A stretch of 64,000 nucleotides of DNA from Gymnothorax reevesii (taxonomy: Eukaryota > Chordata > Actinopteri > Anguilliformes > Muraenidae). The stretch spans positions 10,226,395-10,290,394 of the forward strand of contig CM056584.1 of assembly GCA_029721435.1 (NCBI GenBank), written 5' to 3'. Position 1 is the stretch's first letter. Each line of letters starts with the position of its first letter. The position numbers and the translations under genes are program-made. A model generated the notes under the pieces. The model had not been told where the DNA came from. It did no database searches and saw only the letters and a list, made by a program, of their open reading frames with translations. This document shows positions 26,093-40,200 of this stretch, one piece after another.

Positions 26093-26419
26093 GTGATTTC
26101 TTGATTCAACAGGTCTGGCAGTAATCTGGCCTGGCTGTGGCTAGTGAAATTGGGACAAAAAATGTCATTAATCACAGTTAATTCATGATTTAACAAGGGG
26201 GCCAATTACTTTTTCACATAGGGCCAGGTAGATTTGGATAGCTTTTTCCCCTTAATAAATGAAATCATCATTTCAAAACTGAGTTTTACATTTACTCAGG
26301 TTATTTTTGTCTTATATTAAAATTTGTTTGATGATCTGAAACATTTAAGTGTGAAAAATGTGCAAAAAAAGTAATAAATCAGGAAGGGGTCAAATACTTT
26401 TTCACGGCACTTTATACCA

Positions 26420-26800
26420 TTAACTGAGCATGGCTAGCGAGCTAATACTATTCACTTGCAATCATCAGAGCAAAGCTGGTGCAATAACATGATTAAATGA
26501 CCATTATCAGAGCATTGTTTGCACTACTACACAGCATATTAATGTACCATTAATAGAACATTGTTAGCTAGCTAATTCTATTAATAAGCAATTATCAAAG
26601 CGATGCTAGCATGGTAGCTCCATTAACGCGCTATTATTGGAGCATTGTTATTGCACCAATATTGCATATTACTGCACCATTATTACAGCATTGTTAGCAT
26701 GCTAAAACTATAAATGCGCAATCATCAGAGCAATGCTAGTGTGCTCTTACTATTGACAAGCCATTATCAGAGCACTGTTAGCATGGTACTGCGACTCATG
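26420..26800. repeat. Degenerate tandem repeat, about 50-60 bp unit
   Basis: Poorly conserved repeats of a motif like CATTATCAGAGCATTGTTAGCATGCTAA. Related sequence occurs on the other side of Tc1 element 1 (about 23120-23330 and 23570-23690), so the transposon appears to have landed inside an old tandem array. Confidence 0.55.
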
Positions 26801-26823
26801 CGCCCGCAGGTGCATGTGCACTC

Positions 26824-27209
26824 TCAGTCAGTAGCATCCTTGCCCACTGCAGCTGTCTTGGGCAGCACGTTAGCGCTCTGAAGAGAGGGGGAGAACGAGG
26901 CTACATGTTCAGGCAGGGCCACGGACTCGGTGCTCTGGGTAGCCAGGCCCGGGACATGCCCGCTCTGCGCAGTGGGAGACTGGGCCGTCGTGGTCTCCAC
27001 GATCAGCTGCGCAGTGGGAGACTGGTCACCCATTGGCTCCTGGCCCAGCTGCGCAGTCGGAGACTGGACGATGGTGTTTCCTGGTGTGGGTGACATCACC
27101 AGGATAGACACCCCCGAACTGTTGGGCTGAGAGGCATCACGCGGGTCCTCAATCACCTGCCCCACTGACGGCAAAAAAGACAGACACCTGCCATCAGGGC
27201 AACACTTTC
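26824..27209 (-). CDS. iqck: Probable iqck terminal exon with Ser/Thr/Pro/Gln repeats
   Basis: Acceptor ttgcaccctgcag (AG just above 27209). Phase 1 fits exon 8, and the frame runs 127 codons to TGA at 26826-26824. It encodes [17 protein letters not shown], then a low-complexity tail with three QSPTAQ units from a 42-bp tandem repeat (starts 26968, 27010, 27052). No similarity to the short human C terminus is evident. It could instead belong to an alternative transcript or be chance. Confidence 0.5.
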
Positions 27210-30200
27210 CTGCAGGGTGCAAAATTAAACATTTCTTCTACCACCAAAATGAATGAACTGAATGTTCAAATTTTGCTGGCCACTCAATATTTTCATCTTG
27301 TAGGTGAGGCAAATTTACCAGCCACTTGTACATTTTACCAATATTTGGCTAATGGCTGGTGCTAATTTCGGTCCCAGATAAATTACTCTCCGCATCCATC
27401 CAAGATGGCCACCAATCCAGGACCACAACCCGAGAAAAAGCACATACAGGTGAAGAAGAATCACAAAAACAGAGTCATTAGGTAGCAGTAAAAACCGTGG
27501 TACAATAAGCGAGCTGTAACTTGCATGGAGTATATGTGCATAACACTAACCCTTGGAGGCGCACTTAACGGACAGAGAATACGCACATCATATATAAAGC
27601 AAACATAAGCCTCTGCTTTTTAATTTTACTGTCCTTGCTTGGACTTGGAGCACTTCTTTACATTATTATTATTTCAAAGAAAGTGCGATATGTTGCATTG
27701 ATATTCCATCATAATCAGTTAACTAGTACTCTGAGTAGATTGAAGTGTTTGTGCTCTTGAGAATCAATGACGTTTGGGCAGTACAAGTGCTCTGTCGTGT
27801 GCCGCTGACTCACAGAAGTATTTCCACTCCAAGACGAAGTATATTGTATTTTTTGATAAAAAAATAACCTTCAAAGCAATGGCCAAAAAAAATTATTCAG
27901 GAAAAAGCGCGAACAAACATCACAATATTCACATCAAGCTAAGCATTCCTCAAAAGAAGGAGCCTTGGCAAAGTACATCATCTGCACAGTTATACACCCC
28001 AGCAAACGTACAAATATCCTACTGAACTCATACAAACAAGCTTCCCATTATATTAAAATATAATCAAAGGACACAAAAAGGCATAAACTAAATTGAGGGT
28101 CAATAAAAAGCAGAAACCTTAAGAAATATCCTCATACATGTTCAATACATTATTCTGCACAATTACCCCAGCAGATAACAAATGACTCAGCTCATAAAAC
28201 TCAACAGTTAAATCACCACGTCGTTTAACAAATGGCAAAATCTGCCTGTATGCGTCACAGGAATGATAACCTCCACATCCGCATCATATCACTCTGATTT
28301 GCATCCGGTGAACAAATTTCCTTGTGTGCAGGAATAATGTGGCAAAACTGCACAACTTAGATCTTAAAATAATCAGCATAGATGTACTGCAAAAAGAGTC
28401 TGAAGAAGTAATTTCATCTTACAATAAGAGTTAAGTAGAAAATGTTGCTTTATTTTAAGTCACTGTGTGACCGTCAAGTGAAGTTCTCTGATCCCATGGA
28501 CAAATCTAGAAATGAATCAAAATCATCTCACATTAGTGGCAAAATTTTTGTTTGACTGAGAAAAAAAGGTGACAGGAATAAGTGTTTTCAGTCTGATTAC
28601 AACATTTAAATGCTTGGTGAGTATTATTTTTATTTATCTATTTATTGCAGCGTGCCAACCACTGTGCCTCTCAGAGCACTGATTTTTACGCTTATACATC
28701 ATAATTAGCACAAGAAAACAATTACAGCCAAATGCTAAGCTCCTACCATCTCAAACAATAAACTTCACAATTATGTGATTTACATATGAAAATCCAGGAA
28801 ATTAGCCTAGAAAATGAAAATTATACTGAACCAACCATAGCCCTCCGTCTAATTCACATATAAAACTCAACTATTTTCTCCCAATATATAAATCATAAAT
28901 CATGAATAAGCATCATTAACCACCATGCTTATAATGGAGGAAACACAAATGTCTCTATAACAGCAGTTCTGAGCTCCATTAACCTGCCCGGCGCATCTCA
29001 AAACAGACAAAGCCATTTTGCTGGAACATTCTGGAATTGAACGTAACTCAGAGTAAAGAAAAGATGGCTGCTTTGGCTGACAGAAGCTCAAGGCCGGGGA
29101 TGCAGTAAAGGTAAGTGAAACTTCAGAATTTTAGCACAACGAGGGGATGAATCTAATTCTCCATGACCATAAAACTGCACAATATACCCTTGAGCAAGCT
29201 ATTATAATGACACAATGTTTTTTTTGGTAGAGTAACTGAAGTGTACCCCATATACGTGGCATATTTTGTTTGAACATGCAAGAGTCTAGTTGAGGGGGGG
29301 TTGGACCCCTGGTTACAACTGATGGCCCACCCCAGGTAATCCTGCAAAAACACTTGGCAGCTGAGCCTCTTAATTTGTCCAACTGACCTTCACACAGTAT
29401 CCCAGGGTCAATAATTTCATTGAGGCCACTTCAGTCAAGAGTGTTGAACACCCAAACACAAAATGGCTGCCGCGAATCCCCCAGACAGGTGTTGCACAAT
29501 GTTAATGAAAAGCATGTCTCTCCTTTTGACTTTAGAGGTGCCCAGTGATCAGAAAACATAATGATGCCATTTAAAACATATTACATAATGATTATCATTA
29601 AGAAATTAATTATTGTACACATACATCTTGTTAAGAATGCCTTAAATAAGTGCTTTCCAAAAGAAAAAAAATTCAGAGAGGTAGATCCCACCAAATCCTG
29701 CAGTGCCAGTCTGACCTCTGAACTGTAGCCTGTGACCTCTGGGGGCACCACACGCATCTGTCATGTCTGCAAAGCCCAGGTGGTGGATATTTCTGGCGTG
29801 CAGCAGTTGTTACTCATGGTAACTTGTAAAAGGATGTCTCACTAGGGTGCGGTTTTCATCATTCTAACACACAAATAGGACCGGCTGAGCTGGGACTATT
29901 GGGGCTTTGGACTGCGTTCCCAGGCAAAACATGGACCAAGCCCCAAATAAACGGCTAAATATTGAGCTGTTAATGGTCTAAACAACAAACTAATGGTCAG
30001 AGAATTAGCAATGATTAAACAAATGCACTTCTGAGACTTGTGCCACTGAGCTCCTTTTGCTGCAGTAAAGTGATTGGGGAAAGGGCTGGAAACTGCTTTA
30101 CTGTGAAAAGTGAATTAATGATTTGAAGCGCAGAAAAATACTGCAGAAGGGCTTGCTTTCTATGACTGAAAAGCCATTTTCAAAAGAAGAATGGTCAGAT

Positions 30201-33072
30201 ATTATTTTTCAACTCCTCTTTCGGTAAAAAAGCTGTCTGCAAGTTTACCCACAAGGATTAAAAGTTTGAAAAAATGAAAGGGTAAAGCTATCCAATACCA
30301 GGTTACTATATCGATTTGTTTAATTCCAGCTAATACCTGACCAATGATTTGCCGCCAAAACCATTGAAAGCTTTACACTTTGGCATTTTGGGCTGGGGCC
30401 ATTTGTTGCCCAGGAGTGTGGATGTCCTTGGCCTGGTTCTGCAAGGTCACACTGAGGTGGGAGGGCAGAAAGGCGTCTCTGGTTTAAAAAAAGAAAGACG
30501 GGGAAATATCGTGTTGACATTTCAGGGAGCAGCCCCCAGCAGCTGGGATTCATGCGTCATGTGGGGATTTGTGTGTGAGGGACTGCGAGCGACTGCAGCA
30601 CCCACTTCCACACCCGGCACGGCCTCCCCTCCTCCTCCCTGCCCTGACTTTCAGCTGATCCCTCACTGCCGCTGCCCTCCGCTGCTGTCTGTTCATTAAG
30701 CAAAAAAAGAGCAACCAAAAAACAAGGGACAAACTGCTACTTCAGCTGCACTGCATCAGCAACTCATTTTCTCCTGCTCTCCCTCCCCCATCACTCTCTC
30801 ACCCAGTGTCTCTCTCTCTCTCTCTCTCTCTCTCATGCCCTCTAGTTCACTGGCTACAGTGAGAAAACAGAATAGGTCGCATTCATGAATTGCAGGCTTC
30901 GGTAAGCAAATATAGTGTATGCGTCTGCAGAGTGTATACTTATGTGCGAAGTATACTTCAGCAATAAACAATGTCATTATGCTAAAATAATTGCACACCT
31001 GAGAGGTGTAACGCGCCTGAGAGTGAAGTAAAGGGCTGTTAACCGCGTAGGTGTGCAAATATTTTTGCACTCTGATCAGCATGGAGTTGTTTATAGCATT
31101 TATACCATGGCTGTAACACACATGCGCTCAGCTAAAGACTTAATTTTTGTGTTTTCCTCCAAAAATTGTGTTTATAAGTGGCCTATTTGTTTCTGTCGCT
31201 CTTAACTTATGTTGCGTCAAAACAGCTAAAATTTCCTTAGCCATGTGCAGGAGGGCATTCGTTAGTTAGTTGCATTTCATTTTGTAGCCAAGTAAGAGCG
31301 GGGGCTTCTCATTTCCAAGAATCCCACTCGCTCGGTCGTTTCTGTGTTGTGCTTCTTCCAGCAGGTCATAATCACCAAAGATTTTAATAGTTATAATGGT
31401 AAATTCAAAAATGTCAATCTTTTTAGCCTTCACTTCCGATATTTTTAACTATGTGATTCAAAGTGTCAGTTATATTTAGCGGGGGATTAAAACATGACAA
31501 ATTAATGCAGTGTCAAAAGAATACCATGTCTGCAATTACTTCATAGGTGTGCATTTATTGGAAAATGATGCATGTCCTTAGAATGACTTTCTACCAATTA
31601 CAACTGAGTATCTATGGTATAAAGTATAACAAGTTTGCATTTATGGAGCATGCAGGGTAATAGCAAGTGTCCTACAGTGTGCGCGCATGCAAGTGTGTGT
31701 CCGCGGGTGTATTTGTGGAAAGTGTGTGTGTGCGGGTATATCTATGACAGCATTCAAGCCTAAAACAAAAGGATGGGGCCGTGCAGCTATCCTTGGAATC
31801 CCAATCTCTCTCTGAACTGGAGACTAAACTCCCAGCTGCTCTCTCTGTACATCTCCTCTCCCTCCATCTCTTCATCTTCCTCTCGATGCAGCATGACCCA
31901 ACGGAGCCACAGTAGCACGGCAAAACACACAATTCGACCCAACGGTGCAATATCAAACGGCAACAAAACAGCTTTTTCTCAAATTTCCCCAGACCCTATA
32001 GATTAAAATTGAGGTTAGAAAATTTTCCAGCCACCACAGTCATGGAAAAACAGCACTTAAAGGTGCAATATGCAAGTTTGTTTACTTTCACTTCTGTTAA
32101 CATTCAAACTCAAAGAAAACAGATGCAGCCCACCCCTCCCTCCCACAGTTCCCTCCCGCCTATGCTTCCATAACTGTCAACTCTTGTCGGTGATTGGCCA
32201 GAACGGGTTGTTAGGTTATGGGACGCAACCTTTGCCCCAGTTTGTGATGCCTGAGCGGTCTCCAGATCCAGGGTGTACAGTGAATTTAGGGGCAGGCAGC
32301 TAGCGGATCGTGGAGAGATGTCGGCGAATCGAGACAAAAATATAATCGCGCAGAAAGTAAACAAACTGGCATAGTGCACCTTTAAGATGGAGCTGATAAA
32401 ATGCTTCAGTAAACTGCCTTAACTGGTGAAATAGTGTTATCGTGAGGCTCATCCATACATAGCCAGCCGTGGCACAGTGATGGGGGTGGCACGGTAACCC
32501 CTGTGCCACTTATAAGGTCCCCTATTATGCCACCAGGTGCACAGCTAATTAGCCGTATTAAGCCAGTTCAAAAATCTCCCATTCCTGACATCACAAGGGG
32601 GAGTGACCACCCAGCATAATGAAATCTGATTGACTGCTTGGCTGAAGTTGATCAGTTTTTCTTGCCTCTGGTTGGTTACTTCGCCATGTGATGTCAAGCG
32701 GGGAAAGATTGCTTGAAAAGGCTTGTAATATCTAATTGGCTGTGCACCTGGAGACACAATAGGGGACCTTTAAGCTGCCCCGCCCCTCGCTCACCTCGGC
32801 TCTCCTGTCGAGCCCAGAACTCCTGCACCGCCAGGCTGATGTCCCGCCTCTCTTCTCTCAGCTCCCTCTGCCACTGCCGGAGCTCCTGCACCTCCTCACG
32901 AGCTCGCACCTGAGCGCACGGGAACACACCTCGCATGTACACGCATATACACACGGAAGCATGTATGTCACACACAAACGCATATGTCACAAACACACGC
33001 ACACCAGGAAATGAGTCCCAATGGAGACGGTACACAATCAGGTTGAAGTCCGCACCGAGATAGATGAACGAG

Positions 33073-33113
<41 letters not shown>

Positions 33114-34238
33114 GCACGCGCGCAAACGTACGTCACATACAAAAAGAGTTGTCAGAAGACAACACAACACTGGAAAACTTTAACCTTGCTGTCCACGGAC
33201 GCCGACGTCGAGGGTATGGCAATAGCTCTCCGAGGACATTCGTCCTGGCAAGCCAAAAAACAGATACTTCAAATATACAAGCACGTATGTCACACACAAA
33301 CGCACACTTCACAAACCCAAACACACAGACACACACACACATGCACATGCATGTCCCATTTACACAAGTAATCCTCACACACTAAGGCATAAGTCACACA
33401 CTCACAACACAAGCAGACAACACAAACTGTAACAAATACCAAGCACTTCTGGAAGAAAACTTGACAAATCAGATGAGCGTCCGCAATCGACACGTTAACA
33501 CCTCCCAAACATGCACACACACATGACAAACACACATGTGGACATACATAACACCCAACACGCATATACACTCAGCTAAATGTATCTATTTTTGACAGAC
33601 CCGTCACCCATACAGTTTTAACAACAAAAAAAAAACCACCAGAGCACTTGCACTCAAAGCATGTGGAGAAACATCTCAGTTCTTTCTATCGGTGGTATAA
33701 GCAGGGTACGCGACTCCTGCAAACTCAAAACGACTCAGTGAGAGACTAGCGTTTGGCACTTTTATTCACGAAACCGAGCATCTTCCTTATCCTTCGCTCT
33801 GACACGCGCATCACGAGTGCGAAAATAACAACGACTGTCAGAATGAAAAGAATCACCCAGTCCAGACATGAGGTACAGATGGCTGGGTATTTTAAGCATG
33901 TTACATTTGAATGGAGAGGAACAGTCAGTTTCTGCTCTTGCTCTAAATGAAGCCTATGCTTTAGATGCAAAGCGAATCAGGCCTGACATGTACACATCGG
34001 AGGGGGGGCTTTACAGTGCAAACCCTGCGCCCCCAACCCTCCAGCCCCACACAAGTAAAGAGCCACTTTCTCCCTCACATTAGTATGGATGACACACAGG
34101 TCAGCCGGGCGATGTTTCAGAGCTGTACACAAACACAATGGGGCTCTCCGCCCTGAGAATAACCCCCCCCCCCCCCCCCCCCAGTCTTTCTCCCTCCCTC
34201 CGCTCGCTCTCAGTCACTCATTCCCAGCTCCCCTCCTC

Positions 34239-34270
<32 letters not shown>

Positions 34271-37200
34271 AAAGCGGCTCTGTTATATAAGCAGTGCCAT
34301 GGTAATGGGGCGGTTTGTTCAGTGGGAGGCAGAACACAGCCTGGCGGCCCTCTGCAGCGCCCGAGGAACAGGGGCCAGCCGAGCGAGTGAGTGTGTGTGT
34401 GTGTGTGTGTATATATACATGGACTCTACAGCATAGGTTTATGTATGTGTTTGTGTGTGCACTCCGTAGAGGAGGAGCGAGTGTGTGTGTTTGTGTGTGC
34501 GTGATGGTGTATGCGTGTGTGTGTGTGTGTGTGTGTGTGTTATGTTTGTAAGGGCACTGAATGGATGGATAGATGGGAGGGAGGGGTGTGTCGTTGTTTG
34601 GCGCCTGTATGCGAGTCTCCGCAGTAAGAGCACCTCACTGTATTCGCTCTCATGATGCAGAAACGACTGCTCAGTATGGCAGCACATGAAGCTCCGAGCA
34701 CGAGTGCCCACCTCTCTGCTGTGTGTGCGTGTGTGTCTGTCCGTGCGAGCGTGAGCGCACACACGCGTGTATGTGCGCAGGCATGTGCGCGGGTTGTTGT
34801 TCGGGGACACGTGACAGGGTTCCCCGTGTTCCCTGTGCATGAGAGAGGTGTGCACTGCAGACATGATTATATAAATGACAGAGGCATCAGCGGCTCCGGA
34901 GCTGAAGGCAGAGCCAAGCAGCCCAGGCTAATCCCCACTGCTGCTGCCTTCCTTACACCAGTCAAGACTGTGCACCCCAGCACAAACAAACACAAACAGG
35001 CAGAATTATACCAACACCTTCACATACTCACATATATAATACATACACCCTCCCAATTGTTACATATGCACTACTTACACTCTCACATACTCACATGAAA
35101 TATATACACCCTCACATGCTCACAAATATAATACATATGTCCTTATATGTGCACATATACAATACATACACTCTCACACTCTCACATACTCAAATGAAAT
35201 ATATACACCCTCACATGCTTGCAAATATAATACATATGCACATATACAATACATACACTCTCACATTGTCACATATGTAACACTTACACCCTGACATACT
35301 CACATAAATACACCCTCACATACATAATATATACAGCCTCACATACTCATACATATGATACATACACCCTCACATACTCACAAACATAATACCCTAACAT
35401 ACATAATATATACACCCACACATACTCATAAATATGATACATACACCCTCACATACATAATATATACACCCTCACATACTCACAAATATAAAACATACAC
35501 CCTCACATACATAATATATACACCCTCACATACTCACAAATATGATACATGCACCCTAACATACATAATTTATACACCCTCACATACAAATATAATACAT
35601 ACACCCTCATATACATAATATATACACCCTCACATACTCACAAATATGATACGTAACACCCTCAAACACTCACATCAAGCACATATTTAGTATATACACT
35701 CAAATTCAAGCACATATAATACATACACTCTCACATACACACATATATGCTCCCATATTCACACGCACAAATTTTGCACTCTCTCCCATAGACAAACATA
35801 TAATACATACAATCTCACACACAAACTAGTATTACCTATAATACATATACTCATGTACAACCCCAATTACAGAATAGTTGGGACAAAGTGTAAATTGTGA
35901 ATAAAACCAAAACGCAGTGACTTTAAATCACATCACCTAGTATTTTATTCGCAATAAAACAGAGATAATATGGCAGATGTTGAAACTGAGAAGTTTCACA
36001 AATGAACCACCTATTAGTAAAACCCCATAAGTCACACTTGACTTGACTTGTGGGGTTTTAGTAATCAGTGCTTCAATTATAATCACAAAATGTGCTCATT
36101 TCAAATTTGATGGCTGCTACAGGTCTCAGAAAAGTTGGGACAGGGGCCTGTTTACCATGGTGTAACATCCCCTCTTCTTTTTAACAGGGTGGAGGCGTCT
36201 GGGCATTGAGGAGACAATTTTCTTGAGTTTAGCAATTGGAAATTAATCCCACTCTTGTTTAATACAGACTTCCAGATGCTGGAGAGTTTTGGGTCTCTTT
36301 TGATGAACTTTTCATTTAATTATGTGCCAAATGTTCTCAATCGGTGAAAGATCAGGACTGCAGGCAGGCCAGTTCAGCACACGGACTCTTCTATTAAGAA
36401 GCCATGCTGTTGTAATAGTTGCAGTATGTGGTTTTGCATTGTCCTGCTGAAATACACAAGGCCTTCCCTGGAATAGATGTTGTCTGGAGGGGAGCATATG
36501 TTGCTCGAAAACCTTTATATACCTTTCAGCATTCATGGTGCTTTTTAAAACATGCAAGTGTCCCACACCATATGTACTAATGCATCCCCATTCCATCAGA
36601 GATGCTGGCTTTTGAACTGAACGCTGATAACAGGAGGGGTGGTCTTTCTCCTCTTTTGCCCAGGGGACACGACGCACATGATTTCCAACAGTAATGTCAA
36701 ATTTGGACTCGTCTGATCACAGGACACTGTGCCACTTTGCTACAGTCCATTTTAAATGAGCCTTGGCCCACAGAACATGCCAGCGTTTCTGGATCATGCT
36801 CAACAAAGCTTCCTTTTTGCATGATAGAGCTTTAGATGGCATCTGTGGATGGCGCAGCAGACTGTGTTTACAGACAGTGGTTTCTTGAAGTATTCCTGGG
36901 CCCCTTTAGTAATTTCAATGACAGAATAATGCCGGTGAGTGATGCAGTGGCGTCAGAGGGCCCGAAGATCACGGGCATCCAGTAAAGGTCTTCGGCCTTG
37001 TCCCTTACGCACAGAGATTTTTCCAGTTTCTCTGAATCTTTCGATGATGTTATGCGCCGTCGATGATGAGACCTTCAAAGCCTTTGCAATTTGATGGTGA
37101 GGAACATTGTTTTAAAAGTATTCCACAATTTTTTTACACAAGCCTTCACAGGTTGGAGAGCCTCTGGCCATTTTTACTTCTGAGAGACTCAGCCTCTCTA

Positions 37201-40200
37201 AGACATCCCTTTTATAGCCTGTCATGCTACACACCTGATGCCAGTTAACTTAATTACTTGCTAAATGTTCTTTCAGTTGATTCTCTTATATATTAATTGC
37301 TTTTTCAGCCCTTTTTCCCCCCCGTGTCCCAACTTTTTTGAGATCTGTTGCAGCCAGAAAATTTGAAATAAGCCAAATTTGTGGATAAAAATGTAAAATG
37401 TCTCGGTTTCAACATTTGAAATGTTATTTATGTTCTATTGTAAATAACATATTGCCTCATGTGATCTGAAAGTCATTGCATTTTGATTTTATTCAAAATT
37501 TACACGTCTCAACTATTTTGGAATTGGGGTTGAATATATACAATACATACACCCTCATAAACTCATACTGCACATATTTTGTATATACTTTCTCACATGA
37601 AAACACAAATATAATACATACACTCTCACATACACACAAACTACATTCTCCCATATTCACACACAAATTTTGCACACTCTCCCATATACAAACATATAAT
37701 CCATGCACTCTCTGTGTCACACACACACACACACACCCACGAATAATACATATAAAACATACACTCTCACATACATATATAATACATACACCCTCACATA
37801 CCGTACATATTTAGTATATACACTCTCACATTCAAGCACACAAATACATAAACTCTCACATACACATATATATACTCCCACATTCACACACACACACAGA
37901 CAATCACATATACAAACACACTCTTCCATACACATACATATAATGCATAGACTCTCGCATACACACATAATGCATATGCTCACATAATTAAAGAAAAACA
38001 AACTCTAATATACTCACATATAAAACAAACTCTCAAACGCACACAAAGACATACACTCCCACATACAGAATACATACTTCCACATAATACATACAGTCGT
38101 GCATATTCACATATATTACACATAAACTCTCACACATGTCAAACACACAGGCACATGATACATACATTCTGGCATACACACACACAAAATACATGTACTG
38201 TCACGTATTAGTTATATCTAGTTGTTTTATGAGTATTTCTGTCTATGAATTGTCGTTTTATATATTAGGAAACAATGCACCTTATCGCACGCTGCCGGAC
38301 CGGAGTCCGTACTTTCGTTCTTTTCATGTGTCAACATATGCAGAATGGCAGTAAAGATCCTTGAACCTTGAACACATGCGCGCAGACACCCCTTTACACA
38401 CACACACAAACACACACACGCGCACACACGCACAGACACACACAGACACACACACACACACAGCTACTCTCCTCCTCAGCACAGTGAGGTGGGGAGACTC
38501 CATCTTCCCCTCTGGCATGTTCCTCTGCCAGCACTGAGCCGAGCCCCTGAGCCTGCGCTCCCACTGAAGGCAAAGCGAGAGTCAAAGCTGTGATTCCAAA
38601 TCGATTATCAGAGAAGGTGTGAGAGGGAGGGGGAAGAGAACCAGAAAAGGCGCAACTAAAGCCCCCAGCCAATGCCAAGCGCCCACGTCCTTCCTCCCTC
38701 ACCCACAATGCACTGCTGGCATTTACCTTTACATCTCCCAGGTGCTCACCTCCGCTGCCAAACTGCACAACCCACTGCAGCTCATAAAATGCCTTCAAAA
38801 AATTCCAGAACAACCTGTCCTCATCTGACAACCACAGATTTCACCTCTCTGTCTGGTCATAAGCTCACTTCCACTGTGAAAATCTAAACCAGCATTTTAG
38901 ACCACCATTAAAAGCCAATATCTCCTAGAAGATAAATAGTATTCAGTGCTGTGAGAATGTATATGCCCCCAACCCCATTTCTTCTATTTTCGCATATTTG
39001 TGACACTTAAATGTTTAAGATAAAACTAATTTCAACATCGGACAAAGATTACCCGTGTAAACATAAAATGCGGTTTTTGAACGATGATTTCATTTATTGA
39101 AAAAAAAAAAAAAAAAAAAAAGCTATTCAACCCAACCTAGCACTAAATGAAAAAGTAATTGTCCCCTCAGTAGTTACTAATTCAAGCAATTAAGCCACTT
39201 TAACGTATAATTGGGTTATATTTCATGAGACACGCCTCGGCATGATTATTGCTCGCCCCGTTAAATCTAAAAATCACTTTAATAGAACCTGGCAGGCAAT
39301 GTGAAATAGGCAAAAAAAAAGCACATAATGCCACAATCAAAGGAAATTCAAGTACAGATGAGAAACAGCGTTGCACTCATCTATTAGTTTGAGAAGGGTT
39401 CAAACCCCATTTCTTTTGCTCTGGAACTCCAGCGAACCAAGGTGAGAACAATCATCAACAAATTGAGAAACTTGGACCAGTAGTGAGCCTTCCAAGGAAT
39501 GACTGGCCTTCCAAAATTCCTCCATGAGCGCACTGACAACTCATCCAGCAAATCACGATAAAATCCCAGACAAACATCTATAGAACCGCAGACCTTACTT
39601 ACCTCAGTTAAAGTCAGTGCTCACGATTCCAAAATAAGATAAAGGCTAGGAAAAAAATGCATCCATAGGAGAACTTTGAGGCAAGAACCACTGCTGACCA
39701 AAGGGACTAAAAAAGCCTTGTCTCACATTTGCCAAAATACTTCTAGATGACCCCTTAGACTGTTGAGATAATATTGAATCAAAAGTGGAAATTTTTGGAA
39801 GACATGGGTGCTGTCGCATCTGGCATAAAGCTAACACTGCATTCAAAAAAGGAACAGACCAATATGGGGGTGGTAGGGTGATTCAGGAGCAGCTTTGCAG
39901 CCACAGGGCTAATTCCCATACTTGATGGAACCATGAATTTTGCTTCCTACCAGAATATCCTCAAGGAGAATGTCAGGCCATCATTTCAGTTTGTGATCAA
40001 AAGCTCAAGTTCAGTTGAGATATGCAGCAGGACAATGATCTGAATCATACAAGCATGTCCACCTCTGAATGGCACAAGAAAAAAAACGAAACATTTGGAG
40101 TGGCCCAGTCAAAGTCCTGACTTAAATCCAATTGAGATGTTATGGCACGACCTTAGACAGGCAGTTCACCCTCAAAAATCCACTGTGGTTGAATAAATTC

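Noticed and set aside
33021..33571. Frames over CA-rich sequence on both strands
   Set aside because: Thr-His and Val-Cys runs from a microsatellite, no family signal.
38757..38831. Minus-strand 75-nt candidate exon ([20 protein letters not shown]) with a usable acceptor and donor, followed by a second candidate near 38470-38560
   Set aside because: It looked like an extra iqck exon, but its phase (1-1) cannot fit between iqck exons 7 and 8 (phase 0), and nothing in the IQCK family matches.
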